Shown here in pieces: positions 5,344 to 5,962 of a stretch of 5,962 nt of DNA. The DNA is from an uncultured Collinsella sp. (GTDB lineage: Bacteria > Actinomycetota > Coriobacteriia > Coriobacteriales > Coriobacteriaceae): contig CAAEVD010000058.1 of the NCBI GenBank assembly GCA_900759435.1, positions 1 through 5,962 on the forward strand. Direction: 5' to 3'. The translations under genes were made by a program, and so were the position numbers. The first letter of the stretch is position 1; each line of letters starts with the position of its first letter. The notes below the pieces were generated by a model that saw only the letters and a list, made by a program, of their open reading frames with translations, had not been told where the DNA came from and made no database searches.

Positions 5344-5962
5344 ACACCGGAAGCATGCCAGAGATTGCCGTTACGATCAGGCCAAAGACGACCATAAAAA
5401 TGAAGAACTTCCAAATGGTCTTCCACCATTGACCAAACGAGATCTTTGCCACGGCAAGACCGGCAACCGTCATGCCCGCCACGGGACTGATGGTGTTGAT
5501 GGTCTGATTAGCAAACTGGAGCGCGGTAACGGCGGCTTCGGGATTGAGGCCCATAAGCTCGGTCAGCGGACCCATGACGGGCATGGTGAGCGCCGCAAGT
5601 CCAGAGCTCGAGGGAACCAGCAAAGAGAGCAGGCCAAGGACGATATACATAAACGTGGTGTAGACGGCGGCAGGTGCACCGGCCAGTGCAGTAGCGAGCG
5701 CCTGGAGGATGGTGTCGATGATCATGCCACCCTCTGCAATGACCAAGATGCCGCGAGCGATGCCGATGACGATGGCGGCGTACGCAAAGTCGGCAATGCC
5801 TTTAACGAACTCCTCGGCGATCGTCTGCTGGTCAAGGCCGCCCAGGATACCGGCAAGCAAGCCCATACCAAGGAACACGGCGGAAATCTCATTCATGTAC
5901 CAGCCCTGGGTAACAAGACCCCAGACGATAATGCCCATACCGCAGGCAAAATCGATAAGCAC
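5342..5962 (-). CDS. YfcC/DcuC-family membrane transporter (C-terminal part; start beyond the window)
   Basis: The frame is open to the right edge, so these are the last 206 residues of a protein usually around 460-500 long. The first visible codon is a GTG that is almost certainly internal. Hydrophobic segments are seen at about 5-18, 26-42, 58-77, 84-95, 99-116, 119-131, 160-173 and 183-203. Landmarks are KGWYMNEI-like TQGWYMNEI (18-26), ARGILVIAEGGMIIDTI (69-85), the re-entrant PSSSGLAALTMP (117-128) and NQTINTISP (152-160). These match the YfcC branch of the DcuC/ion-transporter superfamily, whose members are predicted carriers of amino acids or carboxylates. As first visible gene of the operon and its only carrier, it is the natural candidate importer of fructoselysine, perhaps with lysine exchange. 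That substrate is inferred; YfcC proteins are poorly characterised. Confidence 0.85.
   Translation of the reverse strand: MLIDFACGMGIIVWGLVTQGWYMNEISAVFLGMGLLAGILGGLDQQTIAEEFVKGIADFAYAAIVIGIARGILVIAEGGMIIDTILQALATALAGAPAAVYTTFMYIVLGLLSLLVPSSSGLAALTMPVMGPLTELMGLNPEAAVTALQFANQTINTISPVAGMTVAGLAVAKISFGQWWKTIWKFFIFMVVFGLIVTAISGMLPV

Overview
The window looks like chromosomal DNA of a GC-rich gut actinobacterium, most plausibly a coriobacterium such as Collinsella. This assignment is an inference from base composition, codon usage and protein style; no rRNA or other taxonomic marker is present.

Layout. Bases 1-708 (+) hold the 3' part of a TatD-family metal-dependent hydrolase whose start lies before the window. 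Bases 709-987 are a convergent intergenic region packed with dyad symmetry. It has a perfect 31-bp inverted repeat (714-744 and 916-946), a 14-bp-stem hairpin between the arms (854-890), a small palindrome (902-914) and a GC-rich stem-loop (948-981) directly behind the next gene's stop codon. From 988 to the right edge everything is on the minus strand and forms one compact operon. In transcription order it is: a YfcC/DcuC-type membrane transporter (C-terminal 206 residues, start beyond the window), a YtcJ-like amidohydrolase, a FrlC-like epimerase, a FrlB-like SIS-domain deglycase and a FrlD-like PfkB kinase.

How the genes work together. FrlD, FrlB and FrlC are the intracellular enzymes for Amadori compounds, classically epsilon-fructoselysine. 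The kinase makes fructoselysine 6-phosphate, the deglycase splits it to glucose 6-phosphate and lysine, and the epimerase feeds the psicoselysine epimer into the same route. The YfcC-type carrier is the obvious candidate importer, replacing the FrlA-type permease of E. coli. The amidohydrolase is not part of the textbook frl pathway. Its first metal motif lacks the second histidine, and its role is unknown. Stop and start codons are 1-14 nt apart at three of the four junctions, with good Shine-Dalgarno sequences. The operon promoter and any regulator must lie to the right of the window. As I recall, epsilon-fructoselysine breakdown has been reported experimentally in a gut Collinsella, so the pathway itself is probably not new. 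The less explained parts are the transporter/amidohydrolase pair and the inverted-repeat element.
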